Of a DNA stretch of 64,000 bases, positions 1-8,305 are shown one piece after another; positions within the stretch are counted from its first letter, which is position 1, and each line of letters starts with the position of its first letter. Origin of the DNA: Pseudoalteromonas flavipulchra NCIMB 2033 = ATCC BAA-314 (GTDB lineage Bacteria > Pseudomonadota > Gammaproteobacteria > Enterobacterales > Alteromonadaceae); assembly GCA_000814665.1 (NCBI GenBank), contig JWIH01000018.1, forward strand, positions 62,001 to 126,000, written 5' to 3'. Made by a program: the position numbers and the translations under genes. The notes below the pieces were generated by a model. It searched no databases. It was given only the letters and a program-made list of their open reading frames with translations, and was not told the DNA's origin.

Positions 1-809
1 TGGAGTCCATGAAACTGTGGCCACAATTACTGGCGAAACTGGAAAATCCGGTATTTTTTCAGCAGCAAGGCTCCCTTATTGTGGCACATGGTCAAGACCG
101 TGGTGATTTAGTGAGTTTTCAGCAGCGCTTAAAACCGTTAAGAGATCATAGCGCGGAAGTGGTAAATGGCGCTCGGATCGCGCAATTGGAACCAGAGCTT
201 GGCGGTGTCTTTCATCAAGGCTTGTATTTACCTTGCGAAGGCCAGCTTGATAATCAGGCGTTTTATCAAAGTAGTGCGGCAACATTAACTAAGCAAGGTG
301 TAGAGATTAACTACGGTGTTCATTGTAACGAAGCGCAAAAGGCGCAGCTTAGTCAAGCGTATGACTGGGTGATTGATTGTCGCGGTCTTGGTGCGAAAGC
401 CACGTGTAATGGGCTTCGTGGCGTACGCGGCGAAGTGGCGAGAATTTATGCCCCAGAAGTGACCTTGACTCGACCTGTGCGCTTGATGCACCCAAGATAC
501 CCCATTTACATTGCGCCAAAGCCAGACCATCAGTTTGTTATTGGTGCGACGGAAATTGAGTCGCAAGATAATGGTGAGATAACGGTACGTTCTACACTCG
601 AATTACTCTCTGCTGCTTATTCAGTTCATCGTGGGTTTGCCGAAGCGCGAGTATTGTCTTTATTAGCAGGACTTAGACCTGCCTTTAAAGATAATCACCC
701 CAAAATTGAACAACAAGGTAATGTGATCAGTATCAATGGCCTATATAGACACGGTTATCTGCTGGCACCGCTTATCGTGAAACAAGCACTATCTAAGGAG
801 TTATTATGA
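1..809 (+). CDS. thiO: ThiO, glycine oxidase / FAD-dependent thiazole-pathway oxidase (5'-truncated)
   Basis: This is the C-terminal part (about 268 residues) of a ThiO-type FAD amino-acid oxidase. The reading frame is open to the left edge, so the N-terminal FAD-binding GxGxxG segment lies outside the window. ThiO oxidises glycine to iminoacetate (dehydroglycine), the C2-N donor for thiazole phosphate made by ThiG. Visible family features are a central DCRG segment and the C-terminal substrate/flavin region with GLRPAF and a GLYRHGYLLAP stretch, typical of glycine/D-amino-acid oxidases. The stop codon overlaps the thiS start (ATGA), so the two are translationally coupled. The first in-frame ATG at 9 is probably internal, because coding sequence continues upstream of it. 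The family assignment is strong; the exact full length is unknown. Confidence 0.88.
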   Translation, partial: ESMKLWPQLLAKLENPVFFQQQGSLIVAHGQDRGDLVSFQQRLKPLRDHSAEVVNGARIAQLEPELGGVFHQGLYLPCEGQLDNQAFYQSSAATLTKQGVEINYGVHCNEAQKAQLSQAYDWVIDCRGLGAKATCNGLRGVRGEVARIYAPEVTLTRPVRLMHPRYPIYIAPKPDHQFVIGATEIESQDNGEITVRSTLELLSAAYSVHRGFAEARVLSLLAGLRPAFKDNHPKIEQQGNVISINGLYRHGYLLAPLIVKQALSKELL

Positions 810-1003
810 AAGTCGAATTTAATGGCGAAACGATTAATATCAACCGCGAGCAAAATATTCAGGAATTTATTGAAGCCAGAGGTGCCAAGCCGCCTTTTGC
901 CGTCGCGCTTAATGGTACTTTTGTTTCCCGCACGGAGTTGCCAATCGTGACATTGAGCGACGGCGATAAGATTGAGCTTTTATCGCCAATTCAAGGGGGA
1001 TAA
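806..1003 (+). CDS. thiS: ThiS, sulfur-carrier protein
   Basis: A 65-residue ubiquitin-like sulfur carrier ending in Gly-Gly, as the family requires. ThiF adenylates the C-terminal glycine, which is then converted to a thiocarboxylate that donates sulfur to ThiG for thiazole formation. The N-terminal beta-grasp pattern (MKVEFNGE, then a conserved AVALNG segment) and the C-terminus SPIQGG are characteristic. The start overlaps the end of thiO by four bases, and thiG begins two bases after the stop, so the gene is embedded in a tightly coupled operon. Length is normal for ThiS (about 66 residues). Confidence 0.95.
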   Translation: MKVEFNGETININREQNIQEFIEARGAKPPFAVALNGTFVSRTELPIVTLSDGDKIELLSPIQGG

Positions 1004-1005
1004 AT

Positions 1006-1803
1006 ATGCAGTCTTTGACTGATACTAAGCTCACTATTTATGGTGAACAATTTACTAGCCGCATGTTAATTGGCTCAGCACTTTATCCTTCTCCGGAGGT
1101 AATGCAGGCGGCTATTGCCACCTCGGGTGCTGAAATTGTTACTGTGTCACTGAGACGCCAGCAAACTAAGCAGGCGGGTGATGACTTTTGGACGCTTATC
1201 AAAGAGATGGGACTACGAGTCTTACCAAATACGGCAGGCTGTCACAGCGTAAAAGAAGCGGTGACTTTGGCGCAGATGTGCCGGGAAGTGTTTGCCACGG
1301 ATTGGATTAAACTTGAACTCATTGGTGATGAATATAACTTACAGCCAGACCCAATTGCATTGCTCGAAGCCACCGAAATTTTGCTAAAAGACGGGTTTAA
1401 GGTATTGCCTTATTGCACTGATGATTTGGTGCTGTGTCAGCGTTTAGATGCACTTGGTTGTGAAGTTTTAATGCCTTGGGGCGCACCAATTGGTACGGGA
1501 AAAGGGCTGTTAAATCCATATAACCTGCAAACCATTCGCACGCGTTTACCTCATCAAACCTTGATTGTCGATGCGGGACTCGGCTTGCCGTCTCATGCTT
1601 GCCAAGCTCTAGAGCTGGGTTATGATGCCGTACTATTGAATTCGGCAGTGGCAGGGGCGGGCTGTCCTATCACCATGGCAAAAGCGTTTGAAGCCAGCAC
1701 GGTTGCAGGGCGTCTGTCTTATTTGGCAAAAGCAATGCCACAAAAAGAGGTGGCATCACCTTCTACGCCAACCTTAGGCATGCCTTTTTGGCACGCAAAC
1801 TAA
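1006..1803 (+). CDS. thiG: ThiG, thiazole synthase
   Basis: A 265-residue TIM-barrel thiazole synthase. It condenses 1-deoxy-D-xylulose 5-phosphate, dehydroglycine from ThiO and the ThiS thiocarboxylate into thiazole phosphate. The Schiff-base lysine is in the IKLELIGD motif (about Lys102), and the phosphate-binding glycines are in the [11 protein letters not shown] and LLNSAVAGA segments. A GGGGA Shine-Dalgarno sequence lies just before the ATG, within the end of thiS. The 34-base gap to thiD-thiE is the longest gap between the thi genes here. Length and motifs are standard. Confidence 0.96.
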   Translation: MQSLTDTKLTIYGEQFTSRMLIGSALYPSPEVMQAAIATSGAEIVTVSLRRQQTKQAGDDFWTLIKEMGLRVLPNTAGCHSVKEAVTLAQMCREVFATDWIKLELIGDEYNLQPDPIALLEATEILLKDGFKVLPYCTDDLVLCQRLDALGCEVLMPWGAPIGTGKGLLNPYNLQTIRTRLPHQTLIVDAGLGLPSHACQALELGYDAVLLNSAVAGAGCPITMAKAFEASTVAGRLSYLAKAMPQKEVASPSTPTLGMPFWHAN

Positions 1804-1837
1804 CTTGAATTGCGGATAACTACATAAGGAGTTCTCT

Positions 1838-3361
1838 TTGTCACACATCGTTTGGAGTATTGCGGGTTCTGATTCTGGCGGCGGCGCTGGTATTCAAGCG
1901 GATATCAAAGCAACGCAGAGCTTTAATGTTCATTGTTGTACCGTAGTAACTGCGTTGACGGCGCAAAATAGTTTAGGAGTGGAAGCGTTAAACCCGGTTT
2001 CGACCACGGTTATCGAATCTCAGCTGACGGCGCTTTCGCAAGATATGCCTGCAACGGTGATAAAGATTGGCATGCTCGCCAATGTTCAGCAGATCCAACT
2101 GATTGCTGAACACCTCGAGCATTATAAAGCAACATGGGAAAAGCCGCCGCTTGTGGTTTATGATCCAGTAGCTATCGCGACCAGCGGGGATTCATTAACC
2201 GAAGAAGACACGGTGGATGCGTTAAAAACCCATTTATTACCGCTGGTGGATATCATTACACCCAATACACACGAAACTCAGCTGCTGACAGGCGTGTATT
2301 TGATAGGTCCTGAAGCGGTAAAAGAGGCTGCTGCCAAATTGAGTGAATTTGGTGCAAAGTCGGTGATCATTAAAGGCGGTCATTGGGATTACCCAAAAGG
2401 CTACTGCATTGATTATGGCTTAGCGGGTGATACCGAGTATTGGCTTGGCAATGAGAAAATTCAAACACCGCATAGCCATGGTACTGGGTGTAGTTTATCG
2501 TCAGTGATCGCGGCATGTATGGCCAAGGAGTACCCATTTAAAGATGCTTTTATTCTTGCAAAAGCGTATATCAACGCTGGATTAAAAGCGGCGATACGTT
2601 ATGGCGAAGGTGTGGGCCCTGTTGCGCATACGAGTTTTCCAGTTGAGCTTAATGATTACCCGCAAGTGATAGAAGCGGGCTCTTGGCTTGCTGATGAATT
2701 AGAGTTTGCTTTACCTGAGGAATTTAATTTTGCCGCAGGCTTTGCCAGCATTGACGACCCTATTGGCCTTTATGCCGTGGTGGACAGCGCTGACTGGGTG
2801 GAAAAGTGCCTTGCTTTAGGTGTCGATACGGTGCAGCTGAGAATTAAAGATCCAGAGCAAGCTAATCTTGAAGCTGAAATACAAACTGCCATTGCACTTG
2901 GACAAAAATACGATGCGAAGGTGTTTATTAACGACTACTGGCAGTTAGCGATTAAACACGGCGCTTATGGAATTCATTTGGGCCAAGAGGATATCGATAA
3001 AGCTAATCTTGTTGCCATCCAAGAGGTAGGGCTGCGTTTAGGTATTTCGACCCATGGTTTTTATGAAATGCTCCGGGCGCATAACTATCGCCCAAGTTAT
3101 TTGGCTTTTGGTGCTATCTACCCAACCACGACTAAAGACATGACCGGCCAAATCCAAGGGCTGGAAAAGCTGACACATTTTGTGCCTTTGATGCAAAGTA
3201 GCTATCCAACAGTCGCTATTGGAGGCATTGATCTTAGTCGCGTGCCAGAAGTGGCTGCAACTGGCGTATCTAGTATCGCGGTTGTAAGAGCTATCACTGA
3301 GGCCCAAGACCCACAACAGGCCGTACTAGAATTAAAGCAAGCTATGGCGCGGCATGACTGA
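1838..3361 (+). CDS. thiDE: ThiD-ThiE fusion: HMP(-P) kinase / thiamine-phosphate synthase
   Basis: A 507-residue bifunctional protein. Residues about 1-270 are a ThiD hydroxymethylpyrimidine (phosphate) kinase, with the N-terminal AGSDSGGGAGIQAD motif and a late SHGTGCSLSS motif (phosphate/ATP site). Residues about 300-505 are ThiE, with QLRIKD, FINDYW, HLGQED and AIGGID motifs. The protein phosphorylates HMP-P and joins HMP-PP to thiazole phosphate, giving thiamine phosphate. The start is TTG, supported by AAGGAG six bases upstream and by the family N-terminus beginning there. The 3' end overlaps thiF by eight bases. ThiD-ThiE fusions are known in Alteromonadales and others. Confidence 0.93.
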   Translation: MSHIVWSIAGSDSGGGAGIQADIKATQSFNVHCCTVVTALTAQNSLGVEALNPVSTTVIESQLTALSQDMPATVIKIGMLANVQQIQLIAEHLEHYKATWEKPPLVVYDPVAIATSGDSLTEEDTVDALKTHLLPLVDIITPNTHETQLLTGVYLIGPEAVKEAAAKLSEFGAKSVIIKGGHWDYPKGYCIDYGLAGDTEYWLGNEKIQTPHSHGTGCSLSSVIAACMAKEYPFKDAFILAKAYINAGLKAAIRYGEGVGPVAHTSFPVELNDYPQVIEAGSWLADELEFALPEEFNFAAGFASIDDPIGLYAVVDSADWVEKCLALGVDTVQLRIKDPEQANLEAEIQTAIALGQKYDAKVFINDYWQLAIKHGAYGIHLGQEDIDKANLVAIQEVGLRLGISTHGFYEMLRAHNYRPSYLAFGAIYPTTTKDMTGQIQGLEKLTHFVPLMQSSYPTVAIGGIDLSRVPEVAATGVSSIAVVRAITEAQDPQQAVLELKQAMARHD

Positions 3362-4103
3362 ACTCAATGACAAAGAGCGGCTAAGGTATAGTCGCCATTT
3401 GCTGTTAAAAGAGGTTGGTGAGCAAGGCCAACTCGCATTGAAACAGGCGCATGTGGCTGTGGTTGGCTGCGGTGGGCTGGGAAGTCCAGCGTTGTTTTAC
3501 TTAGCGGCGAGTGGCATTGGTAAGCTTACTTTTGTTGATGATGACGACGTGGAATTGTCTAACTTACAAAGGCAAATTCTGTATAAGGTGAACCACCTTG
3601 GTCAGCAAAAAGCCAAAGCAGCAGGAAAGGTGCTGGCAAGTCTCAATAACGAGATCACACTAGTACCAATTAAAGCGAGGTTGACCGATAAGAACGTCGC
3701 CGAGTTACTCCGTGATGCAGATATTGTCTTGGATTGCAGCGATAACTTTACTACACGTTATTTGCTCAATAGGTATTGTCATCAAGCGAGCAAGGTGTTG
3801 ATAGCAGGCGCTGCTATCGCTACACAAGGCCAACTCATGTGCTTTGATTTTAGGGCTGAGTCACCTTGTTATGCTTGCGTTTTCCCTGAGGGTTCGCAAA
3901 CACCAGTGGAGAATTGTGACAACTTTGGCGTCATTAGTCCATTACTGGGGGTGATCGGTGCGCAGCAAGCTTTATTGACCATAAACGTGTTACTTGGACA
4001 TCACCAAGGAAGCGTATTTTGTACGCTAGATGCTATGAGTTTGCAGCAAAAGCAGTATGGGCTCAGTAAAAACCCCGAGTGTGAATGTTGTGGCTTGAGA
4101 TAG
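3354..4103 (+). CDS. thiF: ThiF, ThiS adenylyltransferase
   Basis: A 249-residue E1-like enzyme that adenylates the ThiS C-terminus. The nucleotide-binding GCGGLG motif is at about residues 38-43, followed by the acidic VDDDDVELSNLQRQ segment. The structural zinc is held by CxxC pairs at about Cys172/Cys175 and Cys243/Cys246. Cys188 in ENCDN sits where the sulfur-transfer cysteine is found in relatives. It overlaps the preceding gene by eight bases and closes the operon. MoeB is a close paralogue; the gene context decides for ThiF. Confidence 0.93.
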   Translation: MTELNDKERLRYSRHLLLKEVGEQGQLALKQAHVAVVGCGGLGSPALFYLAASGIGKLTFVDDDDVELSNLQRQILYKVNHLGQQKAKAAGKVLASLNNEITLVPIKARLTDKNVAELLRDADIVLDCSDNFTTRYLLNRYCHQASKVLIAGAAIATQGQLMCFDFRAESPCYACVFPEGSQTPVENCDNFGVISPLLGVIGAQQALLTINVLLGHHQGSVFCTLDAMSLQQKQYGLSKNPECECCGLR

Positions 4104-4114
4104 TTTCAAGCCAC
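4090..4114 (+). terminator. Hairpin over the thiF stop codon
   Basis: A perfect 9-bp stem (GTGGCTTGA with TCAAGCCAC) and a 7-base loop lies over the thiF stop codon. No strong U-run follows, so termination here is uncertain; the neighbouring MITE-like element may contribute. Confidence 0.4.
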
Positions 4115-4281
4115 TAATACCAATTAGTCTTAATACTTGCTCAATTTGAAGGAGTAAATCTGACGCTAACGGCGTTAAAAATTTCTTATTTAGAACAAAC
4201 TAAATAGCAAAATTTTTGCCTTGTTATCGACAAGATTTTCTCGCCTCAAAATAGGTCACTTAATTAAGCAAATTGGTATAA
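4115..4281. repeat. MITE-like / repeat hairpin element between thiF and psd
   Basis: About 167 bases with imperfect terminal inverted repeats: TAATACCAATT at the left and AAATTGGTATAA at the right, with further complementarity (CTTAAT / TTAATTAAG) inside each end. The middle also folds back (GGCGTTAAAAATTT against AAATTTTTGCC, then TATTTAG 4187-4193 against CTAAATA 4200-4206 with a 6-base loop). Most of the element therefore forms one long interrupted hairpin. It codes for nothing and fills the gap between two convergent genes. It resembles the small non-autonomous repeats with ATACCAATT ends that I recall from marine gammaproteobacteria; that comparison is from memory. A lone similar end (ATACCAATTT) occurs near 9962. 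Confidence 0.6.
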
Positions 4282-4288
4282 AAGTAAT

Positions 4289-5155
4289 TTACTCTGCTAT
4301 TTTTGCGAAAGGTGTACCCATGCGTGTGACTGTCTCTGGGTTTTGGCCATCTAAGAACTCTGCCTTATTTGCCCCCCACGCTAAGATCACGGTAGAACCA
4401 AGCTTAAAGCGACCCATCTCTTCGCCTTTTTTCAGCGTTATCGCGTTGTCACCTTCTGCTGGATATGTCCAAGTAAAGACATCTCTTCCGGCTGGTGGTG
4501 TCACTGTACCGGCCCAAATCGTCTCAATGCTAGCAACGATAGTTGCACCAACCAGTACCATGGAAAGCGGACCAATCTCAGTGTCAAAAATAGCAACAAC
4601 TCGCTCGTTACGAGCAAATAAATTAGGCACATTTTGCGCGGTAAGTGGATTTACTGAGAATAAGTCGCCCGGTACATAAATCATTTTACGAAGGGTGCCA
4701 TCAACCGGCATGTGGATACGGTGATAATCCTTCGGTGCTAGATAAATCGTTGCAAACTTACCACCAACATAAGGCGCAACGTCTTCTTCTTTACCGCCTA
4801 GCAGCGTCTGTAAGCTGTAGTTGTGACCCTTAGCTTGGATAATCTGACCATCGACGACATCACCAAGTTGGCTGATTGCACCATCAACTGGGTGGGCAAG
4901 GATATCGCTCTCTTCTGCCAAAGGACGGATCCCCGGCTTCAGTGGACGGGTAAAAAACTCGTTAAAGGTTTTGTAGTGAGCTGGATCTTCGTGCAATGCC
5001 TCGCTCATGTCGATTTTATATTGTTTGATAAACAGCTTAATTAGCTTTGTGGTTAAGGCGCCAGCTTCTGCTGCGGCAAGCTTACCAACCAAACGAGAAA
5101 CCGCATGTTTAGGTAATGCATATTGCATGGCAATTTTTAGTTTATCCAAATTCAC
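4289..5155 (-). CDS. psd: Phosphatidylserine decarboxylase proenzyme
   Basis: A 288-residue PSD proenzyme, the normal length. It decarboxylates phosphatidylserine to phosphatidylethanolamine at the inner membrane, after self-cleavage that generates a pyruvoyl group. The cleavage motif LGST is at about residues 252-255, between Gly253 and Ser254. Asp91 (in AHPVDG) and His148 match the charge-relay residues of the E. coli enzyme. The start codon is GTG, preceded by AGGAAC. It lies 99 bases downstream of rsgA on the same strand, the usual rsgA-psd arrangement in gammaproteobacteria. Confidence 0.95.
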   Translation of the reverse strand: MNLDKLKIAMQYALPKHAVSRLVGKLAAAEAGALTTKLIKLFIKQYKIDMSEALHEDPAHYKTFNEFFTRPLKPGIRPLAEESDILAHPVDGAISQLGDVVDGQIIQAKGHNYSLQTLLGGKEEDVAPYVGGKFATIYLAPKDYHRIHMPVDGTLRKMIYVPGDLFSVNPLTAQNVPNLFARNERVVAIFDTEIGPLSMVLVGATIVASIETIWAGTVTPPAGRDVFTWTYPAEGDNAITLKKGEEMGRFKLGSTVILAWGANKAEFLDGQNPETVTRMGTPFAKIAE

Positions 5156-5254
5156 TTTTAACAGTTCCTAATTATTAGTCTTGTCACTTTCGCTTTTTTT
5201 GTATTGCGAAGTGGCTATAGGGCTCAAGTCATTGAGCCAATTTAGCAAATATTA

Positions 5255-6307
5255 TCAGACTCTAGGCGCGCGCGCACCTGCGCGGCCATCAGCCATAGAT
5301 TCTAAAATACGATGGTAACTTTCAAAACGTAATTCGCTGATTTTACCTTCATCTACGGCTTCACGAAGTAAGCATCCCGGATCGTTCAGGTGTTTACAGT
5401 CTCTAAAGCGGCAGCCACCAATAAATTCCCTAAATTCTTTAAAGCACCAAGTGACGCGTTCCACGTCTAAGTGCCATAGGCCGAACTCACGGATCCCTGG
5501 GCTGTCGATCAGGTTTCCACCGGACGGCAAGTGGTGTAAGCGCGATACTGTGGTTGTATGTTGCCCTAAGCCACTATTTTCGGAGACTTCTTTGGTGAGA
5601 ATATCTGCATTGGGCAGTACCGTATTGACCAACGTTGATTTGCCAACCCCTGATTGACCAACAAAAATGTTATTTTTGTCCTCAAGCATGTGTTTTAGCT
5701 CGTCAATGCCTTCGCCTGATTTTGTACTGACTAACAGTACGCGATAGCCAAGCTCACGATATATATCTAAGACTTCGTCAATATATTCGAGGCTTTCTTG
5801 GTCAAGCAAATCAATTTTATTGAGTAATAAAATCGGCTCTATCCCCATATCCTCACACGCGACTAAGTAGCGATCGATGATTTGAGGGGTAAATTCGGGC
5901 ACAACGGCCGACACCATCAATATTTGGTCAATATTCGCAGCGACAACTTTCACACCGTCATAAAAATCCGGACGAGTGAGTTGTGTGCGCCTTTCATGTA
6001 CAGCCTCAATTACGCCGGCTAAGTCACCATCACTGACCTTGGCACGACGAAAAATGACTTCATCACCGCAAACTAAGCTTGTTACGGTACGACGGATATT
6101 GCAACGCAAAACCTCTTGGTCTGTGGTTTCTATATCCGCATGTTGGCCGAAGCGGCTGATCACCACTGCGGCTTCTGTTGGCCCTAAGTTGTCGTTTTGC
6201 CATGAAACATCAGATACTTCTGTCTCTTTCGCTTTATCGATTCGCTTCTGATGATTGGCTTTAATCCGACGGGATTGGCCCTTACTGAGTTTCTTTTTCT
6301 TTGCCAT
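5255..6307 (-). CDS. rsgA: RsgA, small-subunit biogenesis GTPase
   Basis: A 350-residue circularly permuted GTPase that helps late 30S subunit maturation. The permutation is visible: the G4 motif NKID (about 163-166) precedes the P-loop GQSGVGKS (217-224) and G3 DSPG (268-271). A C-terminal zinc knuckle follows, with Cys299, Cys304, His306 and Cys312. The basic N-terminus ([14 protein letters not shown]) is an RNA-binding feature of the family. It is divergent from orn and upstream of psd. Confidence 0.96.
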   Translation of the reverse strand: MAKKKKLSKGQSRRIKANHQKRIDKAKETEVSDVSWQNDNLGPTEAAVVISRFGQHADIETTDQEVLRCNIRRTVTSLVCGDEVIFRRAKVSDGDLAGVIEAVHERRTQLTRPDFYDGVKVVAANIDQILMVSAVVPEFTPQIIDRYLVACEDMGIEPILLLNKIDLLDQESLEYIDEVLDIYRELGYRVLLVSTKSGEGIDELKHMLEDKNNIFVGQSGVGKSTLVNTVLPNADILTKEVSENSGLGQHTTTVSRLHHLPSGGNLIDSPGIREFGLWHLDVERVTWCFKEFREFIGGCRFRDCKHLNDPGCLLREAVDEGKISELRFESYHRILESMADGRAGARAPRV

Positions 6308-6468
6308 GTTTATAATCTGTTTAAGCTTAGGCGTGCAGAGCGTTCAAATTTAGGCTATAAATCAATAAAACGCCGCGCATGGTAAAAAAAGCTTTAGGTC
6401 GAGTGTTTAAACTAATATGATATATCTAATTGCATTGGATCTAAAGGAAAGTACCGCTAAGGTAAAGT

Positions 6469-7014
6469 ATGACTTTTCATGAATCAAACTTGATCTGGCT
6501 CGATCTAGAGATGACGGGGCTAGAACCGAAAACAGATAAAATCTTAGAAATCGCGACGGTGATCACAGACGGTGATCTCAATGTTTTAGCTGAAGGTCCA
6601 GTAGTGGCAATTCATCAAAGTGATGAGCTGTTGGACAATATGGATGAGTGGTGCACCAATCAACATGGTCGCTCAGGTCTGACTGCTCGCTGTAAAGCGA
6701 GTAAGTTCACGGAAGCAGATGCAGTTAAGCAAACACTAGATTTCCTTAAAGAGTGGGTGCCGCCAGGTGCTTCACCAATGTGTGGTAACTCTATTGGTCA
6801 AGACCGTAGATTCCTCAACAAATACATGCCAGAGCTAGAAGCTTATTTCCACTATCGCAATTTGGACGTCAGTACGATAAAAGAACTTGCGAGACGCTGG
6901 AAGCCTGAACTATTGGGTGAGATAAAGAAAAAAAGCTCTCACTTAGCACTGGATGATATCAAAGACTCCATCATGGAGCTGAAAGTTTACCAAGAAAAAT
7001 TCTTCAAAGTTTAA
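6469..7014 (+). CDS. orn: Oligoribonuclease
   Basis: A 181-residue DEDDh 3'-5' exoribonuclease that degrades very short RNAs (and pGpG, linking it to c-di-GMP turnover). The first catalytic pair is in [10 protein letters not shown] (Asp12, Glu14); the later acidic and histidine positions lie in the [10 protein letters not shown] and [10 protein letters not shown] segments. Length matches the family. It diverges from rsgA across a 161-base gap, and its stop is followed within ten bases by the promoter of the tRNA array. Confidence 0.96.
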   Translation: MTFHESNLIWLDLEMTGLEPKTDKILEIATVITDGDLNVLAEGPVVAIHQSDELLDNMDEWCTNQHGRSGLTARCKASKFTEADAVKQTLDFLKEWVPPGASPMCGNSIGQDRRFLNKYMPELEAYFHYRNLDVSTIKELARRWKPELLGEIKKKSSHLALDDIKDSIMELKVYQEKFFKV

Positions 7015-7021
7015 AAAACAC

Positions 7022-7049
7022 TTGCAAAGCAAATTTTATCTTGTAGAAT
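7022..7049 (+). promoter_or_regulatory. Sigma-70 promoter of the tRNA-Gly array, GC-rich discriminator
   Basis: A -35 box TTGCAA (7022-7027) and a -10 box TAGAAT (7044-7049) are separated by 16 bases. They are followed by the C/G-rich discriminator CCTGCCCCGC, typical of stable-RNA promoters under stringent control. It begins eight bases after the orn stop codon. Stringent regulation is inferred from the discriminator only. Confidence 0.65.
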
Positions 7050-7053
7050 CCTG

Positions 7054-7082
7054 CCCCGCTTGAGATGACAAGCCTTGCGGGG
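7054..7082 (+). terminator. GC-rich hairpin after orn / tRNA leader hairpin
   Basis: CCCCGC (7054-7059) pairs with GCGGGG (7077-7082), with an inner CTTG/CAAG pairing and then TTTC. It could end orn transcription. Because it overlaps the discriminator and start region of the tRNA promoter, it could equally be the first structure in the tRNA precursor. Confidence 0.4.
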
Positions 7083-7101
7083 TTTCTTGAGCATTATTAA
7101 A

Positions 7102-7257
7102 GCAGTATAAGCTCAGCTGCTACAGGTAAAGACGCGATCTGGCGTAGTTACCGACAAATCCAGAGCTAAATATGTGATGCGGCACTAGCTCAGCTGCAGT
7201 AGGTAATCAACGCGACCTTGCGTAATTACAGACAATATAATGAGCTAACTATGGAAT
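7102..7257 (+). repeat. tRNA-Gly-derived structured repeats A1 and B1
   Basis: Two degenerate copies carry the 5' half of the downstream tRNA-Gly (the GCTCAGCTG D-arm and a CGCGACCT segment) but no anticodon stem, T-arm or 3' acceptor strand. Unit A1 is 7102-7178 and unit B1 is 7179-7257. Both can form nested helices: an outer AGCTC/GAGCT pairing, a middle GGTAA/TTACC pairing and an inner ACGC/GCGT hairpin. B1 has one change (ATTACA) that costs a middle pair. Confidence 0.7.
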
Positions 7258-7333
7258 GCGGCACTAGCTCAGCTGGTAGAGCGCGACCTTGCCAAGGTCG
7301 AGGTCACGAGTTCGAACCTCGTGTGCCGCTCCA
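7258..7333 (+). tRNA. tRNA-Gly(GCC), copy 1
   Basis: 76 bases with CCA encoded. Acceptor GCGGCAC pairs with GTGCCGC, the anticodon arm GACC-TTGCCAA-GGTC gives anticodon GCC, and the T-arm carries GTTCGAAC. All five copies in the array are identical by inspection. Confidence 0.97.
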
Positions 7334-7370
7334 AACACTTACTTTAGGTGTATAAACTAAAAAATGTGAT

Positions 7371-7449
7371 GCGGCACTAGCTCAGCTGCAGTAGGTAATC
7401 AACGCGACCTTGCGTAATTACCGACAATATAATGAGCTAACTATGGAAT
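7371..7449 (+). repeat. tRNA-Gly-derived structured repeat B2
   Basis: A 79-base B-type unit. It starts with the same 18 bases as the true tRNA, then diverges. It can fold as TAGCTCA/TGAGCTA (outer, 7 bp), GGTAAT/ATTACC (middle) and ACGC/GCGT (inner). A 37-base spacer separates it from the preceding tRNA. Confidence 0.7.
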
Positions 7450-7525
7450 GCGGCACTAGCTCAGCTGGTAGAGCGCGACCTTGCCAAGGTCGAGGTCACG
7501 AGTTCGAACCTCGTGTGCCGCTCCA
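7450..7525 (+). tRNA. tRNA-Gly(GCC), copy 2
   Basis: Identical to copy 1, exactly 192 bases downstream of it. Anticodon GCC; CCA encoded. Confidence 0.97.
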
Positions 7526-7562
7526 AACACTTATTTTAGGTGTATAAATTAAAAAATGTGAT

Positions 7563-7641
7563 GCGGCACTAGCTCAGCTGCAGTAGGTAATCAACGCGAC
7601 CTTGCGTAATTACCGACAATATAATGAGCTAACTATGGAAT
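7563..7641 (+). repeat. tRNA-Gly-derived structured repeat B3
   Basis: Same sequence and predicted fold as unit B2; part of the 192-base tandem period. Confidence 0.7.
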
Positions 7642-7717
7642 GCGGCACTAGCTCAGCTGGTAGAGCGCGACCTTGCCAAGGTCGAGGTCACGAGTTCGAA
7701 CCTCGTGTGCCGCTCCA
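7642..7717 (+). tRNA. tRNA-Gly(GCC), copy 3
   Basis: Identical to copy 1, 192 bases downstream of copy 2. Anticodon GCC; CCA encoded. Confidence 0.97.
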
Positions 7718-7754
7718 AACACTTGTTTTAGGTGTATAAACTAAAAAATGTAAT

Positions 7755-7831
7755 GCAGCACAGGCTCAGCTGCTACAGGTGAAGACGCGACCTAGCGTAG
7801 TTACCGACAAATCCAGAGCTAAATATGTGAT
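7755..7831 (+). repeat. tRNA-Gly-derived structured repeat A2
   Basis: A 77-base A-type unit, diverged in sequence from B units. It keeps the inner ACGC/GCGT hairpin and a shortened outer GCTC/GAGC pairing. The middle helix is weakened (GGTGA opposite TTACC). Confidence 0.65.
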
Positions 7832-7907
7832 GCGGCACTAGCTCAGCTGGTAGAGCGCGACCTTGCCAAGGTCGAGGTCACGAGTTCGAACCTCGTGTGC
7901 CGCTCCA
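7832..7907 (+). tRNA. tRNA-Gly(GCC), copy 4
   Basis: Identical to the other copies; 190 bases downstream of copy 3 because it follows an A-type unit. Anticodon GCC; CCA encoded. Confidence 0.97.
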
Positions 7908-7944
7908 AACACTTGCTTTAGGTGTATAAACTAAAAAATATGAT

Positions 7945-8023
7945 GCGGCACTAGCTCAGCTGCAGTAGGTAATAAACGCGACCTTGCGTAATTACCGACA
8001 ATATAATGAGCTAACTATGGAAT
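7945..8023 (+). repeat. tRNA-Gly-derived structured repeat B4
   Basis: B-type unit with one or two substitutions relative to B2/B3 (AATAAACGCG in place of AATCAACGCG). The outer, middle and inner helices are retained. Confidence 0.7.
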
Positions 8024-8099
8024 GCGGCACTAGCTCAGCTGGTAGAGCGCGACCTTGCCAAGGTCGAGGTCACGAGTTCGAACCTCGTGTGCCGCTCCA
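8024..8099 (+). tRNA. tRNA-Gly(GCC), copy 5
   Basis: Last copy of the array, 192 bases after copy 4. Anticodon GCC; CCA encoded. No clear intrinsic terminator is visible between it and the rpsF promoter. Confidence 0.97.
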
Positions 8100-8186
8100 A
8101 CTCTCCTAAATATCCTTGTTTTTCAATCACTCTAAAAAAACCTTGCAGATATAGTCTTATTCCACCAATTTTTCATAACAAACTGA

Positions 8187-8215
8187 TTGCTTAATTTTAA
8201 TGCTACGCGTAAAAT
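8187..8215 (+). promoter_or_regulatory. Sigma-70 promoter of the rpsF operon
   Basis: TTGCTT (8187-8192) and TAAAAT (8210-8215) are spaced by 17 bases and followed by the GC-rich discriminator ACGCGC. The -10 box lies in the centre of a perfect short palindrome (8206-8220, CGCGTA/TACGCG). Transcription would begin near 8222, giving a leader of about 84 bases. Confidence 0.6.
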
Positions 8216-8223
8216 ACGCGCTC

Positions 8224-8281
8224 TTTCGGCCTTACTATTATCGTTCCTTGCCTTACCCCGACTGGCCGAAACGGGACAAGG
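8224..8281 (+). promoter_or_regulatory. Candidate rpsF leader RNA (S6:S18-type autoregulatory structure)
   Basis: The leader contains two interleaved long-range pairings. TTTCGGCC (8224-8231) pairs with GGCCGAAA (8264-8271). CCTTG + CCCG (8246-8250, 8257-8260) pair with CGGG + CAAGG (8272-8275, 8277-8281). The second helix brackets one arm of the first, so the two form a pseudoknot-like arrangement or are alternatives. S6:S18-binding leaders upstream of rpsF are known in many bacteria. The link to that class rests on position and pairing, not on an alignment. Confidence 0.45.
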
Positions 8282-8305
8282 CTATACTAACCGTAAGGAA
8301 TATCC

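Noticed and set aside
1..809. A thiamine riboswitch (TPP) for the thi operon
   Set aside because: No operon start is inside the window; any riboswitch would lie upstream of the left edge.
4221..4679. A 152-codon plus-strand ORF over the repeat element and psd
   Set aside because: It is antisense to psd, whose motifs and length are complete.
7102..8099. CRISPR-like regular repeats
   Set aside because: The repeating units are full tRNA-Gly genes and tRNA-derived elements with conserved spacers, not short repeats with unique spacers.
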